Below are positions 22,622 to 31,003 of a stretch of DNA of 47,120 nucleotides, piece by piece. A program made the translations under genes and the position numbers. Source of the stretch: Clostridia bacterium (GTDB lineage Bacteria; Bacillota; Clostridia; Oscillospirales; CAG-272); contig JAFXKD010000025.1 in the NCBI GenBank assembly GCA_017531925.1, positions 1 through 47,120 of the forward strand, in the 5' to 3' direction. The notes beneath the pieces are model-generated. The model was not told the origin of the DNA. It did no database searches and saw only the letters and a program-made list of their open reading frames with translations. Positions within the stretch are counted from its first letter, which is position 1. Each line of letters opens with the position of its first letter.

Positions 22622-23218
22622 TTATTCTGCGATCTCTTCCTCGGGCATCATTATCTCCATCTGCTCGTCGCTTGCGCGAAGAAGCTCGACCTCGGGAAGC
22701 TCGTCCACGGAGTTAAGACCGAACACGCGGAGGAACTTATCCGTCGTTCCGTAAAGCATTGGTCTGCCGGGCGCGTCAAGTCTGCCGCAGGTCTCGATCA
22801 GTCCCTTATCGGTGAGGGACCCCATAGCATAGCTTGAATCCACTCCTCGAACAAGATCCACAAAGCTTCTCGTTACGGGCTGATTGTAAGCAACTATTGC
22901 AAGCACCTCCATAGAGGAGTTGGAAAGATTGCCGCCGCGCTTTATACCCAATGCCTCGCGTATAAGCTCGATATGCTGCTCCTTGGTACAGAATTGACAG
23001 GTCTCGGGGAACATAAGCACCATAATACCAAATTCGTCGGAATTATATTTTTCCGCAAGCTCGGAAACAAGTCTTTTTACCTCGCTTTGCGTGAGTGAAA
23101 GCACGCTTGCGAGCTTTTCATATTTCATTGGATATCCCGCGGCGAAGAGTATTGCCTCGATTGCCGCTGAAGGATTTTTTATTTCCTTTTTTTCCTGAAT
23201 GGTCTTATTCTCGTCCAT
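22622..23218 (-). CDS. scpB: Segregation and condensation protein B
   Basis: 198 residues from ATG at 23218 (GAGG 9 nt upstream); an ATG 15 codons earlier lies deeper in scpA and is less likely. Two winged helices are recognisable: IEAILFAAGYPMKYEKLASVL and EVLAIVAYNQPVTRSFVDLVRGVDSSYAM, with GRPMLYGTTDKFLRVFGL at the end, all standard for ScpB. It forms the kleisin-associated dimer of the SMC complex on the nucleoid. It overlaps scpA by 14 nt. Confidence 0.95.
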   Translation of the reverse strand: MDENKTIQEKKEIKNPSAAIEAILFAAGYPMKYEKLASVLSLTQSEVKRLVSELAEKYNSDEFGIMVLMFPETCQFCTKEQHIELIREALGIKRGGNLSNSSMEVLAIVAYNQPVTRSFVDLVRGVDSSYAMGSLTDKGLIETCGRLDAPGRPMLYGTTDKFLRVFGLNSVDELPEVELLRASDEQMEIMMPEEEIAE

Positions 23219-23990
23219 CGTCTGTTTCCTCGCTTTCAGTTTCCTCGGGAACGTAGTTTTCATTAAGTGTGAACACGGTATTTATACCGTAGTTATCGTC
23301 GGGGAGCAGATCCTCGTCCTCAACGAGTAATATACGTTTAGTTTTTACAAGCTCAAGCACGCCGATAAATATCGCTATCATATCGGGCAGAGAAACGCTG
23401 TCGCTGACAAAATCCTCAAGCGTTTGATAGCGGTTATTGTTAAGGCGGGTCATGATCTGCAATATCTTATGCTCAACGGGCACTATGGGCTTTGCGATCA
23501 TAGGCGTGAAGGCAGTTTTCTGAGCCTTATCCATAGCCTCGTTAAAGTCAACTATACGGCGCATAGCACGGTAAAGCACCTCAACGCTCTGATCGTCAAC
23601 GAAGGTACGGTCAATGCTTATCTCGTCCGTATCCTTTATCTGCCTGCCCGAAAATGCGGCATAGAGCGGAAGCATCTTAGCGCTTGCATCCTTAGCCTGC
23701 TGATAGCGAAGGAGGGCGTCGGTAAGAGCCTTTCTGGGATCCTCCTCCTCTTCCTTTTCACGGGGAAGGAGGAGCTTGCTTTTTATAAGCATAAGATCAC
23801 TTGCCATTACGATGAACTCGCTTGCTATCTCCATATCCATCTGCTGCGCCTCTTTGATATACTGCATATACTGATCGCATATAAGGGAGATGGGGATGTC
23901 CTCAATATTCACTTTATTTTTATGTATCAGAGTCAGGAGCAGGTCAAGGGGACCCTCGAACTGATCAAGACGGTAGGTGATGCTTTCCAT
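23205..23990 (-). CDS. scpA: Segregation and condensation protein A (kleisin)
   Basis: 261 residues. The opening YRLDQFEGPLDLLLTLIHK is the family hallmark, followed by IPISLICDQYMQYI and SEFIVMASDLMLIKSKLLLP. The C-terminal winged helix includes FIGVLELVKTKRILLVE. ScpA bridges the SMC heads in chromosome condensation. AGGAG lies upstream of ATG. It is co-transcribed with scpB. Confidence 0.96.
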   Translation of the reverse strand: MESITYRLDQFEGPLDLLLTLIHKNKVNIEDIPISLICDQYMQYIKEAQQMDMEIASEFIVMASDLMLIKSKLLLPREKEEEEDPRKALTDALLRYQQAKDASAKMLPLYAAFSGRQIKDTDEISIDRTFVDDQSVEVLYRAMRRIVDFNEAMDKAQKTAFTPMIAKPIVPVEHKILQIMTRLNNNRYQTLEDFVSDSVSLPDMIAIFIGVLELVKTKRILLVEDEDLLPDDNYGINTVFTLNENYVPEETESEETDDGRE

Positions 23991-24019
23991 TCAGAAAAAC
24001 TCCTAAATTAGTATTTGTG

Positions 24020-24679
24020 TTAAAGACCGAGAAGCTTGAACATTAGTCGCATAACTAAATTCGTAAGGAAGCTGAGGGGGCCATCGAGCGCACCCGTTGC
24101 AAAAAGAAGTATGAATGCGAGCATAATGTACTTTTCATATCTCATTACCTTGAAGTAAAGATCGGTGGGAAGGAACACGTAAAGAATCCTTGAGCCGTCG
24201 AACGGAGGGATGGGTATGAGATTGAAGATCATCAGATTCAGATTGAGGATCACTCCGCTAAGGAGCATTATCTCCAGAAAATACATTACAAGAAAAGCTG
24301 TTTCGTTTGTAAATGTGATAAAGCCGTAGGATATATTCAAAAGCTTTAACAGTATTGCAAAGATAAATGCAAGGCAGAGATTTGAAAGAGGTCCAGCGGC
24401 GGCGGATATTGCCATATCGCGTCTTGGATTTTTAAAATTTCTCGCGTTTATCGGTACGGGATTTGCCCAACCCACTCTGAAGAGCAGCATGGATACAAAG
24501 CCGAGGAGGTCAAAATGCTTCATAGGGTTAAGGGTTATTCGTCCGAGATTTTTTGCTGTTGGATCTCCAAGCTTATTTGCTACGTATCCGTGAGCGGACT
24601 CGTGGACCGAGAGTGATATAAGCGCTACGGGAAGAGATAGCAAAAGAGTGGGGAGCATGCTTTGAAGCTGTTCTAACAT
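24020..24679 (-). CDS. Site-2 protease family M50 membrane metallopeptidase
   Basis: 219 residues, the compact S2P subclass with about six membrane segments and no PDZ domain. The zinc site is HESAH at about residues 27-31 inside the first half of the protein, and the third ligand is the Asp of NLIPIPPFDGSRIL. The GRITLNPMKHFDLLG loop is typical of the group. It would cut membrane-anchored substrates within the membrane. The substrate is unknown. AGGAGG precedes ATG and the gap to engB is 13 nt. Confidence 0.92.
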   Translation of the reverse strand: MLEQLQSMLPTLLLSLPVALISLSVHESAHGYVANKLGDPTAKNLGRITLNPMKHFDLLGFVSMLLFRVGWANPVPINARNFKNPRRDMAISAAAGPLSNLCLAFIFAILLKLLNISYGFITFTNETAFLVMYFLEIMLLSGVILNLNLMIFNLIPIPPFDGSRILYVFLPTDLYFKVMRYEKYIMLAFILLFATGALDGPLSFLTNLVMRLMFKLLGL

Positions 24680-24692
24680 TTTTACCTCCTGA

Positions 24693-25295
24693 TCAGAATC
24701 CTGTATATCTTAATATTTCCTTTAAAAGCTCTGTTTTTCCTTCTCCCGTGTGAGAGGAAAAGGGAATAACTACGGTGCTGTTGTCCAAAAGCTCATCGTT
24801 TGCGATCTTTTCGAGCTGCTTTACTCTGTCCGTCTTGTTGAGCTTATCGACCTTGGTGGCTACGATGATATAGGGTATCTCCATCTCGTTGAGAAAGGAT
24901 ATCATCATTGCATCATCGTTCGTGATACCGACCTTACAGTCAACGAGCTGCACCACGAGGGAGAGAAGGTCGATATTCTTATTCTGAGTAAAATAGCCGT
25001 CCGTGAGGCTTGACCATACCTGCTTGTTCTCAAGCTGGCGCTTTGCATAGCCATATCCGGGAAGATCGACTAAAAAGAGCTTTTTATCAACGTCGTAAAA
25101 GTTGATGGTGATGGTCTTACCGGGCATTGAGGAGACTCTTGCGAGGCTCTTTCTGCCAAGTACGGTATTTATAAGAGAGCTTTTACCAACGTTGGAGCGT
25201 CCCGAAAAAGCGACCTGCTTCATAGGGTCCGTGGGAAACTGCTTAGAAAGTCCTGCGCTGATGCGCAAGCTCGTATTTTGAATATTAACTGCCAT
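24693..25295 (-). CDS. engB: Ribosome biogenesis GTPase EngB/YsxC
   Basis: 200 residues. G1 is GRSNVGKSSLIN, G2 lies in SMPGKTITINFY, G3 is DLPGYGYAKR, G4 is ATKVDKLNK and G5 is IPFSSHTGEGK. The order and length match YsxC, which is needed for assembly of the large ribosomal subunit. It directly follows lon (6-nt gap), the same pair as in Bacillus. Confidence 0.96.
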   Translation of the reverse strand: MAVNIQNTSLRISAGLSKQFPTDPMKQVAFSGRSNVGKSSLINTVLGRKSLARVSSMPGKTITINFYDVDKKLFLVDLPGYGYAKRQLENKQVWSSLTDGYFTQNKNIDLLSLVVQLVDCKVGITNDDAMMISFLNEMEIPYIIVATKVDKLNKTDRVKQLEKIANDELLDNSTVVIPFSSHTGEGKTELLKEILRYTGF

Positions 25296-25301
25296 ATCGT
25301 C

Positions 25302-27710
25302 CTACTTTCTGTATATTCCCGCGCCGATGGGTGCGGATTCGTTCTTAGTAATATGGGGTATGGTCTCCTCGAAGATGGGCTCAATGAGCTGCTTGATGAG
25401 TGCGATATCAAGCACGTCGGAAAGCGTTTTGCAGGGAATGAATTCAAGACTTTCTCGCGCTAACGGATCGATTTCGTTAAGATCCTTAAGATTACCGTGG
25501 GGAATAAGCACGGTCTTTACGCCTGCATTATAAGCCGCCATAGTCTTTTCCTTAAGACCGCCTATGGGAAGCACCTTGCCGCGAAGAGTGATCTCGCCCG
25601 TCATAGCGACGTCGCGCCTTACGGGAATGCTTGCAAGCTCGCTGATAAGCGCTGTAACCATAGTAACGCCTGCGCTCGGTCCGTCCTTGGGCACTGCGCC
25701 CTCGGGAGCGTGGATATGTATATCCTTAGTTTTATAAAAATCTGCGGGAATTCCGTATTCCTTTGCAACGGAACGTACATAGCTTATAGCTATCTGTGCG
25801 CTCTCCTTCATTACCTCTCCAAGAGAGCCCGTGAGCTCTATCTTACCCGTGCCGTCAAGAGCCGCAACCTCAATTTTGAGCATATCGCCTCCAAGCTCGG
25901 TATAGGCAAGTCCGTTCACGGTGCCGATCTCGTTATAATCGTCTATCTTTTCGGGGATATATTTTCTTTCGCCAAGGTATTTTGCGATGTTCTCAGCCTT
26001 AATATTTACGCTCTTTGCTCCGCTTGAAACCAGCTCGTGCGCTGCCTTTCTGCAAAGAGATGCGATAGTTCTTTCAAGGTTACGAACACCTGCCTCACGC
26101 GTGTAGTGATCGATCATCTCTTCAAGCGCGCTGTCGGATATCTTAAGAGTGCGCTTATTCAAGCCGTGTCGCTTTAGCTGCTTGGGGATAAGGTGATTTT
26201 TGGCGATGCTGAGCTTTTCACGCTTGGTGTATATCTTTATCTCAATGATCTCCATTCTGTCTATAAGGGGACGGGGAATGGTATCAAGTGTATTTGCGGT
26301 AGCGATAAAGAAGCAGCCCGAAAGGTCGAAGGGAAGCTCCACGAAGTGATCGCGGAAAGCTTTGTTCTGCTCGCCGTCAAGCACCTCAAGAAGCGCGGAG
26401 GTGGGGTCTCCGTGAGCATCTCGCGTGAGCTTATCGATCTCATCAAGAAGAATGAGAGGATTATTGACCTTAGCCTGAATGAGCGCGTTTATAATTCTGC
26501 CGGGCATTGCGCCGACGTATGTCTTTCTGTGACCTCTTATATCAGCCTCGTCTCTAACGCCGCCGAGGGAAACGCGCACGTATTTGCGCTTCATAGCGGT
26601 AGCGATAGAAGCCGCTATTGACGTTTTTCCAACTCCGGGAGGTCCGACAAGACAGATTATCTGGTTCTTAAGGTCGGGATTCAATTCCTTTACTGCAAGA
26701 AATTCGAGTATTCTTTTCTTAACTTCATCAAGACCGTCGTGGTCGCGCTCCAAGATTTTAGAGGCTGCCGCGATATCCGTTCTGTCCTTTGTTGAGGACT
26801 TCCACGGGATATCGAGAACGGTGTCGAAATACGTTCTCATAACCGAAAGCTCCGCAGAGCCGAAGGGAAGTCTTGCGGTTCGCTCGGCATCCTTGAGAAG
26901 CTTTGCTTCGATCTCCTCGGGGAATTGCATTTCGATTATTCTGTCTATATAGTCGTCGCTCTCAGCCGTTTCTCCAAGCTGCTCCTTGATCACTCTGAGC
27001 TGCTCGCGAAGGTAGTATTCCTTCTGATTCTGATTAAGGCGAGCGCGGACCTCCTTATGAATACTCTTCTCACATTCGAGAAGGGAAGTTTCCTCTTCAA
27101 GAAGCACAATAAGTCTTTCAAGCCTTGCAAGGGGCTCGAATATCGAAAGGATCTCCTGCTTATCCGTGTGGCGCACGAGAATATTTGATGCAATAAAATC
27201 TGCAAGCGCTCCGGGATTTCTGATGGTTTTCATAGTGCTGAGCACTTCCTTTGAAGGAGCGGGGAGAAAGGCGGACATTTTTTCAACTGCCGCAACTGCT
27301 TCTCTTGTGAGAGCCTCGACCCTAATATCGTCCTGCTCGGTCACGGTTATGGTCTTGCACATAACGTTTGCTATGCGGTAATTTGCAAAGTCCCTGTATT
27401 CCTCCGCAACGCCTCTTGCAAAGCCCTCTGCGATAACGCGGAGCTTACCCTCAGGCGTCTTTATGCTTTGCTTGATCTTTGCGACAGTACCTACGTTAAA
27501 GACCTTTGAAAGATCAAGGGGCTCGTTTGAGATATGTTTTCTTGAAACTATGAATATAAATGAATTTACGCTGTTAGCCGCTTCTATCGCAGCGACGTTT
27601 GCTTTGTCACTCAGCTCAAAGTTTACGGTTATAGCGGGAAAAGCGACCGTACCGTTGAGAACGACGAGGGGAAGTGTTAATTTTTCTGCTTTTTCTATGT
27701 AATGAGCCAT
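25302..27710 (-). CDS. lon: ATP-dependent protease Lon (LonA)
   Basis: 802 residues, full length. The N-terminal substrate domain (1-200) opens with [15 protein letters not shown]. The AAA+ domain has Walker [10 protein letters not shown] (about 354-362), Walker [13 protein letters not shown] and sensor regions. The protease domain has the catalytic Ser in [10 protein letters not shown] (about 677) and the Lys in [12 protein letters not shown] (about 719). It degrades misfolded and regulatory proteins in the cytosol. GGAGGG precedes ATG. It is the first gene of the long minus-strand series down to rluB. A cre-like palindrome lies in its upstream region. Confidence 0.97.
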   Translation of the reverse strand: MAHYIEKAEKLTLPLVVLNGTVAFPAITVNFELSDKANVAAIEAANSVNSFIFIVSRKHISNEPLDLSKVFNVGTVAKIKQSIKTPEGKLRVIAEGFARGVAEEYRDFANYRIANVMCKTITVTEQDDIRVEALTREAVAAVEKMSAFLPAPSKEVLSTMKTIRNPGALADFIASNILVRHTDKQEILSIFEPLARLERLIVLLEEETSLLECEKSIHKEVRARLNQNQKEYYLREQLRVIKEQLGETAESDDYIDRIIEMQFPEEIEAKLLKDAERTARLPFGSAELSVMRTYFDTVLDIPWKSSTKDRTDIAAASKILERDHDGLDEVKKRILEFLAVKELNPDLKNQIICLVGPPGVGKTSIAASIATAMKRKYVRVSLGGVRDEADIRGHRKTYVGAMPGRIINALIQAKVNNPLILLDEIDKLTRDAHGDPTSALLEVLDGEQNKAFRDHFVELPFDLSGCFFIATANTLDTIPRPLIDRMEIIEIKIYTKREKLSIAKNHLIPKQLKRHGLNKRTLKISDSALEEMIDHYTREAGVRNLERTIASLCRKAAHELVSSGAKSVNIKAENIAKYLGERKYIPEKIDDYNEIGTVNGLAYTELGGDMLKIEVAALDGTGKIELTGSLGEVMKESAQIAISYVRSVAKEYGIPADFYKTKDIHIHAPEGAVPKDGPSAGVTMVTALISELASIPVRRDVAMTGEITLRGKVLPIGGLKEKTMAAYNAGVKTVLIPHGNLKDLNEIDPLARESLEFIPCKTLSDVLDIALIKQLIEPIFEETIPHITKNESAPIGAGIYRK

Positions 27711-27758
27711 AAGCCCTCCTGTGCCTTATAAATGGGTATAATTAACCTAATTATAGTT

Positions 27759-27782
27759 ATTATATCACAAAAGCGCTTTGAT
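27759..27782 (-). promoter_or_regulatory. Possible lon promoter with cre-like palindrome
   Basis: On the minus strand TATAAT (27759-27764) is a possible -10 without a clear -35. The palindrome AAAGCGCTTT (27770-27779) lies just upstream and resembles the core of a CcpA site; the outer bases fit poorly. It might equally affect kduI, 170 bp to the right. Confidence 0.3.
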
Positions 27783-27877
27783 TTCCATAGTTTTTTGAAA
27801 ATTAATCCCTTATTTTTATTAGATATATAATAGATTGTACAATATATACAAAATATATATGAATTTCAAAAAATCTC

Positions 27878-27906
27878 TTGATTTATTGAGCCAAATGTGG
27901 TATCTT
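27878..27906 (+). promoter_or_regulatory. Promoter of kduI-kduD
   Basis: TTGATT (27878-27883), a 17-nt spacer and TATCTT (27901-27906), about 41 nt before the kduI ATG. Confidence 0.5.
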
Positions 27907-27947
27907 TAAAGTGACGAAATTTTGATTTTTATTAAAGGAGATTTATT

Positions 27948-28778
27948 ATGGAAGTCAGAGATGCTGCTAATGCAAAGGACGTAAAATATTATACTACTGA
28001 CAGGCTCAGAGAGGAATTTCATATTTCCGGTCTTTTTACAAAGGACGTTGTGAAAATGGTTTATAGCCATATTGACAGAATCATAGTACTCGGTATCTAT
28101 CCCGTTGAAAATGAGCTTTCTCTTGAGGCGGGCAAGGAGCTTGCCGCTGATTATTTCCTTCAGCGCAGAGAGCTTGGATGCATCAATATAGGAGGTAAGG
28201 GTGAGATAGTTATCGACGGCGAGGTTTACGAGATGAACCCCCGCGACGGTATATACGTTGGACGCGGACACAAGGACATTATCTTCCGCAGCGTTGATCC
28301 CACGTCTCCCGCTAAATTCTATGCTACGAGCTGCCCCGCGCATACTGAATATCCTATCAGAAAGATAGATATAACAAAGGCGAGAAAGGTGCCCTGCGGT
28401 TCTCTTGAGGATTGCAACAAGAGAGTTATCAATCAGTACATCCACCCCGAGGTTATGGAATCCTGCCAGCTTTCTATGGGACTAACTCAGCTTGAGGTCG
28501 GCTCAAACTGGAATACGATGCCCTCGCACACACACGCAAGAAGAATGGAAGTATATTTCTATCTTGATATGGATGAGAATGATGCGGTATTCCATATGAT
28601 GGGCGAGCCCAATGAGACGCGCCACATCATTATGCACAACGAGGAGGCTGTTATCTCTCCCTCGTGGTCGATCCACAGCGGCGTAGGCACAAAGAATTAT
28701 TCATTCATTTGGGCTATGTGCGGCGAAAATCAGGAATTCACGGATATGGACCACATTCAGACTAAGGATCTTAGATAA
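27948..28778 (+). CDS. kduI: 5-dehydro-4-deoxy-D-glucuronate isomerase KduI
   Basis: 276 residues, the exact family length. The cupin zinc site is visible as MPSHTHARRMEVYFY (His, His, Glu) with a further His in SWSIHSGVGTKNYSFIWAM. KduI converts 5-keto-4-deoxyuronate, formed from unsaturated galacturonate, into 2,5-diketo-3-deoxygluconate in the cytosol. AAAGGAG precedes ATG. It is followed by kduD after 21 nt and connects the pectin lyase pathway of this region to central metabolism. Confidence 0.97.
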   Translation: MEVRDAANAKDVKYYTTDRLREEFHISGLFTKDVVKMVYSHIDRIIVLGIYPVENELSLEAGKELAADYFLQRRELGCINIGGKGEIVIDGEVYEMNPRDGIYVGRGHKDIIFRSVDPTSPAKFYATSCPAHTEYPIRKIDITKARKVPCGSLEDCNKRVINQYIHPEVMESCQLSMGLTQLEVGSNWNTMPSHTHARRMEVYFYLDMDENDAVFHMMGEPNETRHIIMHNEEAVISPSWSIHSGVGTKNYSFIWAMCGENQEFTDMDHIQTKDLR

Positions 28779-28799
28779 AATATAAAGGAGATATTAATT

Positions 28800-29603
28800 A
28801 TGAGCACAAAGAATTTTTCTCTTGAGGGCAAGGTAGCTCTTATTACCGGCGCAAGCTACGGTATCGGATACGCGATCGCAAAGGGCTTGCACGCAGCGGG
28901 CGCAAAGATAGTTTTTAACGATATCAAGCAGGAATTTGTTGACAGAGGTCTTGCATCCTACGCAGCGGACGGAATCGACGCTAAGGGTTACGTTTGCGAC
29001 GTTACAGATGAGGATGCCGTTCAGGCTATGGTCGCTAAGATCGAGGAAGAGGTCGGAGTTATCGACATTCTCGTTAACAATGCGGGAATTATTAAGAGAA
29101 TTCCTATGATAGAGATGAAGGCAAGTGAGTTCCGTCAGGTAATTGACGTTGACCTCAACGCTCCCTTTATCGTTTCCAAAGCAGTGCTTCCTTCTATGAT
29201 CAAGCAGAGAAGCGGTAAGATCATTAATATCTGCTCTATGATGAGTGAGTTCGGTCGCGAGACTGTTTCCGCATATGCATCTGCTAAGGGTGGACTTAAG
29301 ATGCTCACGAGAAATATCGCATCCGAATACGGTCAGTACAATATCCAGTGTAACGGCATTGGTCCCGGATATATCGCTACTCCTCAGACAGCTCCTCTCC
29401 GTGAGCCTCAGGCGGACGGAAGCAAGCATCCATTTGATAGCTTCATTACCGATACAAAGACACCCGCAGGTCGTTGGGGTGATCCCGAGGATCTTGCAGG
29501 TCCCGCAGTATTCCTTGCATCAAGCGCATCAGATTTTGTAAACGGACAGATCCTTTACGTTGACGGTGGTATTCAGGCATACTTCGGCAAGCAGCCCGGC
29601 TAA
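28800..29603 (+). CDS. kduD: SDR dehydrogenase, KduD / gluconate 5-dehydrogenase type
   Basis: 267 residues, classical short-chain dehydrogenase. Cofactor motif TGASYGIGYAIA, the NNAG motif and the catalytic SxnY-xxx-K triad are present (ICSMMSE, then YASAKGG), with the C-terminal GQILYVDGG. Its position directly after kduI makes 2-deoxy-D-gluconate 3-dehydrogenase (KduD, diketo-deoxygluconate to KDG) the best assignment. By sequence alone gluconate 5-dehydrogenase would be equally possible. AAAGGAG precedes ATG. Confidence 0.88.
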   Translation: MSTKNFSLEGKVALITGASYGIGYAIAKGLHAAGAKIVFNDIKQEFVDRGLASYAADGIDAKGYVCDVTDEDAVQAMVAKIEEEVGVIDILVNNAGIIKRIPMIEMKASEFRQVIDVDLNAPFIVSKAVLPSMIKQRSGKIINICSMMSEFGRETVSAYASAKGGLKMLTRNIASEYGQYNIQCNGIGPGYIATPQTAPLREPQADGSKHPFDSFITDTKTPAGRWGDPEDLAGPAVFLASSASDFVNGQILYVDGGIQAYFGKQPG

Positions 29604-29619
29604 TTTAACTATAAAAATG

Positions 29620-29649
29620 AACCGCATCCTGTATGGGTGCGGTTTTTTT
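29620..29649 (+). terminator. Terminator after kduD
   Basis: Arms AACCGCATCC and GGGTGCGGTT (one G-U) with a TGTAT loop, then TTTTTTT. Confidence 0.85.
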
Positions 29650-29681
29650 ATGAATTTTTTGCGAATAATGTTGCAATACAG

Positions 29682-29710
29682 TTGACATAGGCAAAAATTG
29701 ATGATAAAAT
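29682..29710 (+). promoter_or_regulatory. Promoter of the trpB-like gene
   Basis: TTGACA (29682-29687), a 17-nt spacer and TAAAAT (29705-29710), 31 nt before ATG 29741. There is no room for a T-box or a trp leader. Confidence 0.65.
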
Positions 29711-29740
29711 AGTTTAAAATATACTTTTTTGGAGAATGCT

Positions 29741-30957
29741 ATGAAGTACAACGATATAGAGTTTGATACATATTTTAAGAATTATCCTAATAATGATGGG
29801 TATTTTGGAAGATACGGCGGATCGTATATTTCAGACGAGCTTAAGGAAGCTATGAAGGAGATATGCGACGCATATCATACCATATGTAAATCTGCGAAAT
29901 TCATAGGAGAGCTTCGTAGGATAAGACGTGATTTTCAGGGCAGACCAACGCCTATATCACATCTTGAAAGGCTTTCTAACAGTATTGGTACGGGTGCGCA
30001 GCTATACGTTAAGCGTGAGGATCTTAATCACACGGGCGCTCACAAGATCAACCACTGTATGGGAGAGGCGCTTCTTGCAAGCTTTATGGGCAAGAAAAAG
30101 CTCATAGCGGAAACGGGAGCGGGATCTCACGGTGTTGCTCTTGCAACGGCTGCGGCATATTTTGGACTCGAATGTGATATTATATGGGCGCGGTCGATAT
30201 CGAAAAGCAGGCACCGAATGTTGCCAGAATGAGGATCCTCGGTGCTAACGTTATAAAGGTTACAGAGGGTGATGCAACTCTCAAGGAGGCTGTTGATGCA
30301 GCGTTTGAGGCGTATGCAAGGGAATACAAGGATGCTATTTATTGTATTGGATCCGTTGTAGGACCTCACCCGTTCCCAATGATGGTGCGCGATTTCCAAA
30401 GCGTTGTCGGTGTGGAGGCAAGAGAGCAATTCCTCGCTATGACGGGCGAGCTACCGGATGCAGTTGTTGCTTGCGTTGGCGGAGGATCGAATTCAATTGG
30501 AATATTCAGCGGATTTTTGAACGATCCCGTTGAGCTTTACGGCGTTGAGCCCCTTGGAAAGGGTGAGGAGCTTGGAAACCATGCCGCAAGCCTTCAATAC
30601 GGTGAAGAGGGAATAATGCACGGTTTCAGAAGTGTGATGCTCAAGGACGAGCTCGGCGAACCCGCTCCCGTATATTCTATTGCGAGCGGGCTTGATTATC
30701 CTTCGTCAGGACCTGAGCATGCATTCCTCAGAGATATAGGCAGAGTAAAGTATGACGTTATCAATGACGAAGAGACCGTTGATGCATTTTACACTCTTGC
30801 GCGGTCCGAAGGCATTATACCTGCCATAGAAAGCGCGCACGCGGTAGCTTACGCCATCAAGCTTGCGCAAAAGATGAAAAAAGGATCTATCCTTATTAAC
30901 CTTTCCGGCAGAGGTGACAAGGATATGGACTTTATAATTGAAAAATACGGAATATAA
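29741..30957 (+). pseudogene. trpB: Tryptophan synthase beta chain with a one-base frameshift
   Basis: The first frame (29741 to about 30180) encodes the N-terminal part with [10 protein letters not shown], the PLP lysine in [14 protein letters not shown] and [12 protein letters not shown]. The second frame, from about 30184, continues with [45 protein letters not shown] and NLSGRGDKD. The frames meet near GATATTATATGGG; adding one T would give the expected Tyr-Met-Gly-Ala and a 406-residue TrpB. All else is intact, so this is a very recent mutation or a sequencing error. The family Gln of ETGAGQHG is Ser here. No trpA or other trp gene is near, so it would be a stand-alone beta chain, which can make tryptophan from indole and serine. 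GGAG precedes ATG. Confidence 0.85.
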
Positions 30958-30963
30958 AAAAGC

Positions 30964-31002
30964 ATCCCCCGAGAAAATATCTCGGGGGATATTTGATTTT
31001 TA
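30964..31002 (+). terminator. Terminator after the trpB-like gene
   Basis: Arms ATCCCCCGAGA and TCTCGGGGGAT with an AAATA loop, followed by ATTTGATTTTTATTT. On the other strand A-rich sequence follows, so it can also close the lyase transcript. Confidence 0.85.
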
Positions 31003-31003
31003 T

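Noticed and set aside
29650..29740. T-box or trp leader before the trpB-like gene
   Set aside because: Only about 25 nt lie between the predicted transcription start and the ribosome site; no leader structure fits.
30150..30200. Programmed ribosomal frameshift in trpB
   Set aside because: No slippery heptamer or downstream pseudoknot is evident; a simple one-base loss explains the break.
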